Assembly (NCBI GenBank): GCA_012735355.1
Contig: JAAYHP010000077.1
Coordinates: 1-9,835 of the forward strand
DNA from: Lysinibacillus sp.
Lineage (GTDB): Bacteria > Bacillota > Bacilli > Bacillales_A > Planococcaceae
Direction of reading: 5' to 3'
Length of the DNA stretch: 9,835 bases
The notes below the pieces were generated by a model that saw only the letters and a list, made by a program, of their open reading frames with translations, was not told the DNA's origin and ran no database searches. Every line of letters starts with the position of its first letter. The first letter of the stretch is position 1. A program made the translations under genes and the position numbers. This document shows positions 1 through 8,154 of the stretch, in pieces.

Positions 1-50
1 CTCGAGTCGGGCCCGTGGAAAGCGTCCCCGGAACGGAAATCAATTTTCAG
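1..50. repeat. right end of a Bacillaceae-type intergenic repeat (truncated by window edge)
   Basis: This stretch is clearly more GC-rich than its surroundings. It reads like the terminal part of a short repeat that I recall from intergenic regions of many Bacillaceae genomes, ending in the signature GGAACGGAAATCAA (33-46) preceded by GTGGAAAGCGTCC. In complete copies a matching inverted half lies upstream, so the whole element is a long imperfect palindrome. Here that half is beyond the window. No start codon or gene-like reading frame is present. The identification rests on memory of the motif, not on a search, and only one copy is visible here. Confidence 0.5.
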
Positions 51-60
51 TTTAATATCA

Positions 61-104
61 AAAACTCATCATTTTCTTTTAAGAGAAAATGATGAGTTTT
101 TACT
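61..104. terminator. strong intrinsic hairpin terminator upstream of spoIVFA
   Basis: A perfect 17-bp inverted repeat (arms 61-77 and 84-100) closes a 6-base loop and is followed by a T-rich stretch. The stem starts with AAAA, so it could act in both directions. It separates spoIVFA from whatever lies upstream, which in B. subtilis would be minCD. The spoIVF pair therefore probably needs its own promoter. Confidence 0.8.
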
Positions 105-160
105 TTTGTCCCAACCTCTTTTACTTTCTGAAACGTCCCTCTTTCATTTTTCATGATATA

Positions 161-189
161 GAATCCTATTTTCATATCGTTCATATACT
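161..189 (+). promoter_or_regulatory. candidate sigma-E promoter of spoIVFA-spoIVFB
   Basis: A -35-like GAATCCT (161-167; 5 of 7 with the sigma-E pattern KMATATT) is followed after 14 bases by CATATACT (182-189; 6 of 8 with CATACAMT). The spacing is right for sigma-E, and the B. subtilis spoIVF operon is known to be sigma-E-dependent in the mother cell. Transcription would begin near 196-197, which favours the downstream start codon of spoIVFA at 215. The match is imperfect and the call is an inference. Confidence 0.4.
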
Positions 190-214
190 ATGAAAAATGG
201 GATTGGATGAGGGT

Positions 215-766
215 ATGAGTCAAAAATGGAAATGGATTGCAGCATTTTTCCTATGCGTGTTAGTGCTAATGGGGAATTACCTCCAAGAGCAAGGGAAACT
301 TTCCATTGATTTAAAAAAAATTGTATATAGCTCAGAAGATTTAACCTTTATGCGAAATGTGTTGCGGGAAATATTTCAACAAGAAATAGACGATACGATT
401 ACAGTTTCTTCGGAGCCAATCAATCAGGAATTATTGACTTTTGTACAAGTGAAGCCATACGAAAAGGGTTATTTGTTCACGTATGAACAAACAATACCGA
501 TCATTGCTATTGATCATGGTCTTATTGTATATACTGGACATTCTAAAGATACGGGTAAAACGATTTCTGTCTATTATGAAGATAATACGACAGTAACCTA
601 TGGAAATGTTGATTCTTTTTCATTACTTCCATATACATCCATTGAAAGAGGTAGCACGATTGGAAATAAAGAACCCGGTGATCTTTATATTCAAGTGGAA
701 AAGGATGGTAACATTTTGAATTTGGAAGATACATTATTATGGATGAAAGAGCATATGCGACCATGA
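215..766 (+). CDS. spoIVFA: SpoIVFA, membrane anchor and regulator of the SpoIVFB protease (short form)
   Basis: SpoIVFA holds the SpoIVFB protease in the outer forespore membrane, together with BofA, until forespore proteases (SpoIVB, CtpB) clip it. The sequence shows one membrane segment (residues about 7-23), a linker, and a C-terminal domain (about 92-175) with the pattern of a degenerate M23/LytM fold (GLIVYTGHS..GKTISVYYEDNTTVTYGNV). The zinc-binding histidines are replaced by other residues, so it should not be a peptidase. At 183 residues it is much shorter than the B. subtilis protein (264). Only about six residues precede the membrane segment, so the cytoplasmic N-terminus is missing. 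ATG 215 follows GGATGAGGG, although the GAGGG core is very close; ATG 197 is in frame but has no ribosome binding site, and a stop at 191-193 blocks further extension. It overlaps spoIVFB. The assignment rests on gene order and fold. Confidence 0.85.
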   Translation: MSQKWKWIAAFFLCVLVLMGNYLQEQGKLSIDLKKIVYSSEDLTFMRNVLREIFQQEIDDTITVSSEPINQELLTFVQVKPYEKGYLFTYEQTIPIIAIDHGLIVYTGHSKDTGKTISVYYEDNTTVTYGNVDSFSLLPYTSIERGSTIGNKEPGDLYIQVEKDGNILNLEDTLLWMKEHMRP

Positions 767-1377
767 TGCGTATGACGATTCATCCATTATTTTTACCCTT
801 TTTATTAGGTATGGTGCTGTATGGAAATGTTTCCTATTATGCGCTCATTTTTACATCATTACTGATTCATGAATTGGGCCATATTATCATTGCTTGGCTA
901 TTAGGAGTAAAAGTGGAGCGTTGCGTCATCATGCCTTATGGTGGAGAAATTGAAATAGCTCATGGGTACAGCATTTCTCCTCATAAGCAGTTACTCATTA
1001 GCATTGGAGGTCCTGTTTCCACGCTATGTTGTATTTTTATTGCGGCTTTTTTTGACCCATTATTGGCCAAGCCTTTCATTAAAATACAGATGGTACTTCT
1101 TTTCGTTAATTTAATTCCAATATGGCCTTTGGATGGAGGGAGAATTGTATTATCTCTTATTTTAATTTTCTCCAAAAAGGCAAGGGTTTATGAATTATTT
1201 CTTTCAATTTCGTTAATCATCAGTTTTTTAACTGTTATTGTAACGTTTATTTTACTGCCTAAAACACTAATTTTATTTATTCTTAGTCTTTTTGTTTGTA
1301 TTAAAGTAATTCAAGAATGGCGTTATCGAAAATATCGAATTGCCTTTGAAAAACATGTAATGAATCGATTGACTTGA
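739..1377 (+). CDS. spoIVFB: SpoIVFB, intramembrane zinc metalloprotease for pro-sigma-K (no CBS domain)
   Basis: This is a site-2-protease-family (M50) enzyme that cuts the pro-sequence from pro-sigma-K in the mother cell. The metal-binding HELGH motif (H44, E45, H48) lies in a hydrophobic helix, and the third ligand D132 is in NLIPIWPLDGG (124-134), nearly identical to the B. subtilis motif. Five to six membrane segments can be drawn between residues 13 and 190. The protein has 212 residues against 288 in B. subtilis: it stops about 20 residues after the last membrane segment, so the C-terminal CBS domain is absent. The start is uncertain. ATG 739 gives an N-terminus of B. subtilis-like length with GGAAG upstream, whereas ATG 763 forms an ATGA overlap with the spoIVFA stop. 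Either way the two genes overlap and are probably translationally coupled. Confidence 0.92.
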   Translation: MDERAYATMMRMTIHPLFLPFLLGMVLYGNVSYYALIFTSLLIHELGHIIIAWLLGVKVERCVIMPYGGEIEIAHGYSISPHKQLLISIGGPVSTLCCIFIAAFFDPLLAKPFIKIQMVLLFVNLIPIWPLDGGRIVLSLILIFSKKARVYELFLSISLIISFLTVIVTFILLPKTLILFILSLFVCIKVIQEWRYRKYRIAFEKHVMNRLT

Positions 1378-1397
1378 GATTCTGGTTGTGATAATAT
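1369..1397 (+). promoter_or_regulatory. strong sigma-A promoter of rplU-prp-rpmA
   Basis: TTGACT (1369-1374), a 17-base spacer and TAATAT (1392-1397) with a TGA extension just before the -10 box form a near-ideal vegetative promoter. The -35 box lies inside the last codons of spoIVFB. It lets the ribosomal protein genes be expressed in growing cells independently of the sporulation operon upstream. Transcription should start near 1404. Confidence 0.8.
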
Positions 1398-1403
1398 TTC
1401 TAA

Positions 1404-1500
1404 TGTTATTGTTTGTAGCACCCGTGCTACAACCGCTCTGGAAAGGTTTTTAAGTATCGAAAGATCACCTTATCTAACAGGCGAGTCTTAGACTATGAGG
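1404..1500 (+). promoter_or_regulatory. L21 leader RNA upstream of rplU
   Basis: About 110 bases separate the predicted transcription start from rplU. The leader contains a perfect 8-bp hairpin with a CCCG loop (TTGTAGCA 1413-1420, TGCTACAA 1425-1432), a longer-range pairing AAGGT (1443-1447) with ACCTT (1467-1471), and a small AGTC/GACT hairpin (1484-1494) just before the ribosome binding site GGAGG (1499-1503). A structured L21 leader at this position is an established family in Bacillales and is thought to let the ribosomal protein control its own operon. The family call comes from position and structure, not from a covariance model. Confidence 0.7.
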
Positions 1501-1511
1501 AGGTGCAGTAA

Positions 1512-1820
1512 ATGTACGCTATTATTGAAACTGGTGGAAAACAGTACAAAGTTGAAGCTGGACAAGAAATCTACGTAGAAAAATTAGGTGTAGAAGCTGA
1601 CGAAGTAGTAACTTTCGATAAAGTTCTATTCGTAGGTGGCGAAACAGTGAAAGTTGGTGCTCCAACTGTTGAAGGTGCAACTGTTACAGCGAAAGTTGTG
1701 AAAGAAGGTCGCGCTAAAAAAATCACTGTATTCAAATACAAACCTAAGAAAAACTATCGTCGTAAACAAGGTCATCGTCAACCGTATACAAAATTAGTGA
1801 TTGAGTCAATCAACGCTTAA
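1512..1820 (+). CDS. rplU: 50S ribosomal protein bL21
   Basis: bL21 binds 23S rRNA in the large ribosomal subunit. The 102-residue product has the usual length, starts [18 protein letters not shown] and ends with the basic family signature [19 protein letters not shown] (about residues 77-95). ATG 1512 is preceded at 8 bases by GGAGG, the last element of the L21 leader. The protease gene prp follows after 11 bases and rpmA (bL27) after that, so two large-subunit proteins and the enzyme that matures one of them form a single transcription unit. Confidence 0.98.
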   Translation: MYAIIETGGKQYKVEAGQEIYVEKLGVEADEVVTFDKVLFVGGETVKVGAPTVEGATVTAKVVKEGRAKKITVFKYKPKKNYRRKQGHRQPYTKLVIESINA

Positions 1821-1831
1821 GAGGTGACCGA

Positions 1832-2478
<647 letters not shown>

Positions 2479-2495
2479 TAATTTTACACAAATTG

Positions 2496-2525
2496 AAAGG
2501 ACTGCTGATTAGCAGTCCTTTTTTT
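2496..2525 (+). terminator. intrinsic terminator of the rplU-prp-rpmA operon
   Basis: An 11-bp perfect stem (AAAGGACTGCT 2496-2506, AGCAGTCCTTT 2511-2521) with a GATT loop runs into a T-tract. It begins 17 bases after the rpmA stop codon. Confidence 0.93.
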
Positions 2526-2570
2526 CTATTCAAACACCTTCTCCCAGTAGAAGAAATTAATAGGAAAAAT

Positions 2571-2579
2571 TGTTATACT
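2571..2579 (+). promoter_or_regulatory. candidate extended -10 promoter of spo0B-obgE
   Basis: TATACT (2574-2579) with TGT immediately before it forms an extended -10 box 36 bases upstream of the spo0B start. No good -35 box lies at the expected distance, but extended -10 promoters can work without one. Because the rpmA terminator lies just upstream, spo0B needs a promoter in this gap. Confidence 0.5.
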
Positions 2580-2615
2580 AAAAAGGTATTGTAATATTCC
2601 GTGGGAGTGGGAGAA

Positions 2616-4423
<1,808 letters not shown>

Positions 4424-4437
4424 TTGGAGGGGTGAAG

Positions 4438-4893
4438 ATGAAAAATGTTGCTGAACAACGATATTATTTAGTCCGGGAAGACGTGCTTACCGATGCGATG
4501 CAAAAGACATTGGAGGCAAAACAACTTTTAGAATCGGGGAAAGTGAATTCCATATGGGATGCCGTTAAAAAAGTGGATTTATCTAGAAGCGCCTTTTATA
4601 AATATCGAGATGCCGTTTTCCCATTTCACTCCATTGTCAAAGAGCGGATTTTAACAATGATTATTCAATTGCAAGATCAAAAAGGAACGTTGGCAAAGGT
4701 GTTGGAAATCATCACTGAAGCCCATTGTAATATTTTAACAATTCACCAAACGATTCCGATCCAAGGTCGAGCCAACGTAACCCTTTCTTTAGATGTAACG
4801 AGCATGAATGTAGGGTTAGAGGAATTCGTAAAAAACATCAATCAATTAGAATTTGTTGAATCTGCTGAAGTAATTAGTTCAGGAGCATTGTAA
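4438..4893 (+). CDS. pheB: PheB, ACT domain protein of the phenylalanine cluster
   Basis: The product (151 residues) belongs to the PheB/YszB family found next to pheA in Bacillales. Residues 1-70 are helical with a helix-turn-helix-like stretch (IWDAVKKVDLSRSAFYKYRDAV). Residues about 73-148 form an ACT domain (LQDQKGTLAKVLEIITEAHCNILTI), a fold that commonly binds amino acids. Its exact role is not established; regulation of aromatic synthesis is inferred from the domain and from its neighbour. ATG 4438 lies 7 bases after GGAGG (4426-4430); the GTG at 4432 is in frame but too close. It follows obgE by 14 bases. Confidence 0.92.
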   Translation: MKNVAEQRYYLVREDVLTDAMQKTLEAKQLLESGKVNSIWDAVKKVDLSRSAFYKYRDAVFPFHSIVKERILTMIIQLQDQKGTLAKVLEIITEAHCNILTIHQTIPIQGRANVTLSLDVTSMNVGLEEFVKNINQLEFVESAEVISSGAL

Positions 4894-4919
4894 TAGATTT
4901 TTTGTAAGGGGGCTTACGT

Positions 4920-5792
4920 GTGACAAACGTTGAATGGAAGTACCGGATTGCTTATTTAGGTCCGGAAGCTTCTTTTACTTATTTAGCAACAAAAGGGCTA
5001 TTCCCGAATGAATGGATCATGCCCTATACGACCATTCCAGAATGTATTGATGCTGTTTCAAACGATGTGGCTGATTATGCCGTCGTCCCATTGGAAAATG
5101 CGCTGGAAGGAACAGTACCACTAACGATTGATTATTTATTCCATGAAGCGAATTTATTTATCGTCGCTGAGATTAAATCAAAAATTCAGCAGCATTTAAT
5201 GGTCAATAAGGCTCAAAAAGATAATTGGGAAAATATAGAGGGGATTTATTCCCACCCCCATGCTTTAGCTCAATGTCATAAATATTTATTTTATCGTTTT
5301 AGTCACGTGCCGTTGCATCAATCAACTTCTACAGCTCAAGCGGCAAAAATGGTCGCGGAAAATCCTGACTTATGCATTGCTGCCATTGGAAATGCTTCTT
5401 CTGCTGAAAAGTATGGCTTGGAAATCGTGCAACACAATATCCATGATTTTCACTTTAATCATACTCGTTTTGTTGTTTTATCGAAGAAAAATACACGGCT
5501 TCCAATAGAAGATTCAGAAGGTCAACCAAAAACAACGATTATGTTAACGTTGCCTAATGATGTTTCCGGGGCATTACATCAAGTGTTATCTGTTTTCGCT
5601 TGGAGGAGACTTAACTTAAGTAAAATTGAATCCCGACCGTTGAAAACCGGATTAGGTCATTATTTCTTTATTATCGACGTTCTTGCCGATGAAGAAGAAC
5701 CGATGATGAAAGGAGCCTTTGAGGAGTTACAAGCTCTAGGATGTACCGTGAAATCACTCGGAACATATTATACATATAACACGCCGGAGTGA
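4920..5792 (+). CDS. pheA: prephenate dehydratase
   Basis: The enzyme converts prephenate to phenylpyruvate, the last committed step before phenylalanine. The 290 residues show the catalytic domain (about 8-190) with PLENALEG (57-64), SHPHALAQC (111-119) and the catalytic threonine in TRF (182-184), followed by a C-terminal ACT domain (about 204-285) with the phenylalanine-binding motifs GALH (217-220) and ESRP (237-240). It is a monofunctional enzyme without a chorismate mutase domain and is expected to be feedback-inhibited by phenylalanine. The start is GTG 4920, 7 bases after AAGGGGG (4906-4912). It is in one cluster with pheB, and the DCC-family gene follows 4 bases after its stop. Confidence 0.97.
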   Translation: MTNVEWKYRIAYLGPEASFTYLATKGLFPNEWIMPYTTIPECIDAVSNDVADYAVVPLENALEGTVPLTIDYLFHEANLFIVAEIKSKIQQHLMVNKAQKDNWENIEGIYSHPHALAQCHKYLFYRFSHVPLHQSTSTAQAAKMVAENPDLCIAAIGNASSAEKYGLEIVQHNIHDFHFNHTRFVVLSKKNTRLPIEDSEGQPKTTIMLTLPNDVSGALHQVLSVFAWRRLNLSKIESRPLKTGLGHYFFIIDVLADEEEPMMKGAFEELQALGCTVKSLGTYYTYNTPE

Positions 5793-5796
5793 TGAA

Positions 5797-6186
5797 ATGA
5801 AATCGATTATTTTATTTGATGGAGATTGTAGTTTTTGTAACCGTAGTGTGCAATTTATCATTAAAAGGGATCCTAAAAAGGTGTTTCAATTTGCGTCTCT
5901 TCAAAGTGAAATAGGAATACATTTAAAACATTTGCATCAAGTTCCTAATCAATTAGACAGCATGATTTTAATAGAAGGCGATAAATATTATATTAAATCC
6001 ACAGCGGCGTTACGTATTTGTAAAAATTTGAAAGGTTTTTGGAAAGTGTTTTATCTATTAATCATAGTTCCTAAACCTATCCGTCATAAAGTTTATGATT
6101 TCATTGCGAAATACAGGTATTTATTTAACAAAAATGATGTATGTATGCTACCTAGCCCATCTGATTTAGATAGATTTTTATCGTAA
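5797..6186 (+). CDS. DCC-family (DUF393, YuxK-like) thiol-disulfide oxidoreductase
   Basis: The 129-residue product begins KSIILFDGDCSFCNRSVQFIIKRD, the signature DGxCxxC of the DCC family (C11 and C14), a small thioredoxin-like group. B. subtilis YuxK (about 137 residues) is the nearest relative I recall; its function is not settled. No signal peptide is seen. A hydrophobic stretch at about 84-92 (FYLLIIVPK) is too short to call a membrane segment. ATG 5797 has GGAG (5786-5789) at 7 bases, and only 4 bases separate it from pheA, so it is very likely cotranscribed with the phe genes. I know of no functional link to phenylalanine synthesis. It ends just before a shared terminator. Confidence 0.85.
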   Translation: MKSIILFDGDCSFCNRSVQFIIKRDPKKVFQFASLQSEIGIHLKHLHQVPNQLDSMILIEGDKYYIKSTAALRICKNLKGFWKVFYLLIIVPKPIRHKVYDFIAKYRYLFNKNDVCMLPSPSDLDRFLS

Positions 6187-6188
6187 AT

Positions 6189-6224
6189 AAAAGAATTCGC
6201 CTAACTTTGTTGGCGAATTCTTTT
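6189..6224. terminator. bidirectional terminator between convergent DCC gene and niaR
   Basis: A 13-bp perfect stem (6189-6201 with 6212-6224) contains GAATTCGCC/GGCGAATTC, with A-tract and T-tract flanks on either side, so it can end transcripts from both strands. The loop can pair further (AAC with GTT) past a bulged T. It begins 3 bases after the plus-strand stop codon and ends directly at the niaR stop codon. Confidence 0.93.
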
Positions 6225-6755
6225 TTACTCTTCTACTAAATATCCTTTTTCACGAAGTCTTTTTTCAGCTTCATCGAGTTGTTGTTGAGTAGGGGCTGAG
6301 ATGACATGCAAATGAGTACCATTCGTTAGAACGGATAGATAAGTAGCATTTGTTTCCTTTACTTTAGCTAGAAAGTTTTCCACGTCCACTCTTGAGGATA
6401 ACATAATCGAAGCGGTAATTTCACCGTATACTGGATGTTCGACAATGACGTTTTTTAACGTAACTCCACAATCGACAATTGTAAACATTTCATCAGCAGC
6501 TTCTTCTGCAGTATGTATACAAACAATTTTCTTTTCAAATAGGGAAGCGTTTTCTTCCATATTCAAATATAAATATCCTTGGCTCGTAGCCATAATCGGT
6601 TCATTGCGTGCTTTTAATAAATTCATATCGTTAACGATGACTTGTCTGCTGACATTTGCGTGTTTTGCTAGTTCTGATCCTGTAATGGGTACTTTTGAAT
6701 TTTTTAGCATGTTGAGCAATTCATGGCGCCGAGCTTCCCCTAGCATTTTTTTCAT
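6225..6755 (-). CDS. niaR: NiaR (YrxA), nicotinate-responsive repressor of NAD synthesis genes
   Basis: NiaR represses NAD biosynthesis and niacin uptake genes when nicotinic acid is plentiful. The 176-residue protein has an N-terminal winged helix-turn-helix (about 7-62; GSELAKHANVSRQVIVNDMNLLKA closely resembles B. subtilis YrxA) and a C-terminal 3H domain (about 73-171) with the histidines H81, H107 in VEHPVYGE, and H148/H150 in GTHLHV, thought to bind metal and ligand. The start at 6755 follows AAGGGGTGA at a normal distance; a longer reading frame to 6869 exists but adds residues unlike any homologue. In B. subtilis it sits beside nifS and nadBCA. Here those genes are missing and the gene is divergent from safA. 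Confidence 0.94.
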   Translation of the reverse strand: MKKMLGEARRHELLNMLKNSKVPITGSELAKHANVSRQVIVNDMNLLKARNEPIMATSQGYLYLNMEENASLFEKKIVCIHTAEEAADEMFTIVDCGVTLKNVIVEHPVYGEITASIMLSSRVDVENFLAKVKETNATYLSVLTNGTHLHVISAPTQQQLDEAEKRLREKGYLVEE

Positions 6756-6897
6756 AAAAATCACCCCTTCATAAACAAAATATGTGTATAAGGATAAGCC
6801 TTCTAAACATAGTTTAACACGAGGAGAAGGAAAGGTAATATTTTTGTGTCCTTTTTGATTCGTTAACATATTATAAAACGAGAAAAGGAGGATGTTT
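6756..6897. promoter_or_regulatory. divergent niaR-safA intergenic region with a small palindrome
   Basis: The region between the two start codons must hold promoters for both genes. A 5+5 inverted repeat TAAAC-ATA-GTTTA (6804-6816) is flanked by CCTTCT (6799-6804) and AGAAGG (6825-6830). It lies about 50-60 bases upstream of niaR and could be an operator. I cannot match it to a known NiaR site. CATATTAT (6867-6874) resembles a sigma-E -10 box for safA, but no -35 box is at the proper spacing. The safA ribosome binding site AAAGGAGG is at 6884-6891. Confidence 0.35.
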
Positions 6898-8154
6898 GTG
6901 CGAACTCATATTGTTCAAAAAGGAGATACCCTTTGGAAAATTGCAAAGCAATACGGAATTGGATTTGAGGAATTAAAAAGATTAAATTCCCATTTAGCGA
7001 ATCCTGATTATATTGTTCCTGGAATGGAAATTATTTTACCTGACGATGTACCTAGCACAAAGCAGCCAACGAGTAAAGGTCAAATGATGCCAGATAAAGC
7101 GAAAACGATTGAAACGCCACAAAAGGCAAAGCCTGTAGAGATGCCACCTAAAGCAAAACCGGTTGAAAAAGAAATGCCAAAGCCGGAAAAACCGAAAGAA
7201 GAAATAACTCAAGTCACACCTGTAACGCCAGTTCAACCGGCACCGCAAATTATCCCAATGCCACAACCAATGCCAATGCCTATCCCAATTCCGATTCAAC
7301 AAATGCAACCTGTTGAAAGACCAGAATTTCATTTTGATTTTTCACCGCAATTTAGTTTGCAACCGCCAGCACAACCAATCATCCCACAACCGACACCACA
7401 GCCAATGCCGATGCCTCAGCCGATATTTATTGAAATTCCGGTACAACAAATGCCTCAACAAGTGAAAGAAGAGAAAAAGGTTGAAAAAGAAGTGGAATAT
7501 GTTCCAGTCCCTCAAACCCATGTAGAATACGTACCTGTGCCACAACCAATTTATATCCCGTGTATACCAAAGGAGGTTCACCCTTGTCATCCGAAACCTC
7601 ATCATAAACCATGTGGATGTGGGGGGGATATGAATCAACATTACGATCAAAGTTTCTATCAACCTTACCAAGGGCAGATGATGCCTCAATGGATGGATTG
7701 TTATCCACAAATGATGCCTTATAGTCATGTCCAATCGGCATATGATTATGAATCTTTCATGCCATCTCAAAATATGTACGGCGGTTATGACGCAGATAGT
7801 TATATGCCACATGATGACCTTTACGATAAAAAAGATGAAACTACAGAAGGTAGCTTACCGGACTGGCTATTTGATTCCACATCCATGGATCCAGTAAGTG
7901 ATAAGGATTCTGTGAAAGATGAACATAGTAAAGTTGTTGATAAACATTACATGGACTACAATTCTTTTGAACAAGCAACAAGTCCGCACCATGACTATTA
8001 TCAGACACAACCATATGGCTACGATACACCACAATCCATGTATCAACAAATGCATCCATACATGCACTACGGATTTGAGCCCTATATGCAACAACAGTAT
8101 CCAACACATATGATGAACCCTTGTGCACCACATTTTAGACCGTGGTTATACTAA
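6898..8154 (+). CDS. safA: SafA, LysM-containing spore coat morphogenetic protein
   Basis: SafA organises the inner spore coat at the cortex-coat boundary in the mother cell. Residues 3-47 form a LysM domain (HIVQKGDTLWKIAKQYGIGFEELKRLN..NPDYIVPGMEI), nearly the same as in B. subtilis SafA. The remainder (48-418) is low-complexity: Pro/Lys-rich (KAKPVE, 60-105), Pro/Met/Gln-rich (110-190), two VEYVPVPQ repeats, a Cys/His cluster (C222, H228, C230, H231, H235, H236, C239, C241) and a Tyr/Met/His/Gln-rich tail. Abundant Gln, Lys and Tyr fit cross-linking in the coat. GTG 6898 is the start because AAAGGAGG ends at 6891, directly against the in-frame ATG 6892 but 6 bases from the GTG; this also gives the short N-terminus of homologues. 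It is 418 residues against 387 in B. subtilis. Likely sporulation-specific; a kinase gene follows with no gap. Confidence 0.93.
   Translation: MRTHIVQKGDTLWKIAKQYGIGFEELKRLNSHLANPDYIVPGMEIILPDDVPSTKQPTSKGQMMPDKAKTIETPQKAKPVEMPPKAKPVEKEMPKPEKPKEEITQVTPVTPVQPAPQIIPMPQPMPMPIPIPIQQMQPVERPEFHFDFSPQFSLQPPAQPIIPQPTPQPMPMPQPIFIEIPVQQMPQQVKEEKKVEKEVEYVPVPQTHVEYVPVPQPIYIPCIPKEVHPCHPKPHHKPCGCGGDMNQHYDQSFYQPYQGQMMPQWMDCYPQMMPYSHVQSAYDYESFMPSQNMYGGYDADSYMPHDDLYDKKDETTEGSLPDWLFDSTSMDPVSDKDSVKDEHSKVVDKHYMDYNSFEQATSPHHDYYQTQPYGYDTPQSMYQQMHPYMHYGFEPYMQQQYPTHMMNPCAPHFRPWLY

Noticed and set aside
2..54. C-terminal coding end of an upstream gene (for example minD)
   Set aside because: All three frames give basic or low-complexity nonsense, unlike the MinD C-terminus; the stretch fits an intergenic repeat better.
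6445..6774. Open frame on the plus strand opposite niaR
   Set aside because: It lies wholly antisense to a well-supported gene, has no plausible start signal and shows no family motif.
6836..6874. Sigma-E promoter of safA built from TAATATT (6836-6842) and CATATTAT (6867-6874)
   Set aside because: Each box fits the consensus well, but the 24-base gap is far from the 14-15 bases required.
7569..7576. Perfect AAAGGAGG inside safA as an internal ribosome binding site
   Set aside because: No in-frame start codon lies at a usable distance; the nearest TTG (7584) is out of frame. It simply encodes Pro-Lys-Glu.
7036..7812. Long open frames on the minus strand across the middle of safA
   Set aside because: They come from the Pro/Met/Gln-rich codon pattern of safA: the complement of CCA, CCG and CAA codons gives few stops and Trp/Arg/His-rich nonsense. 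They have no ribosome binding sites or recognisable domains.
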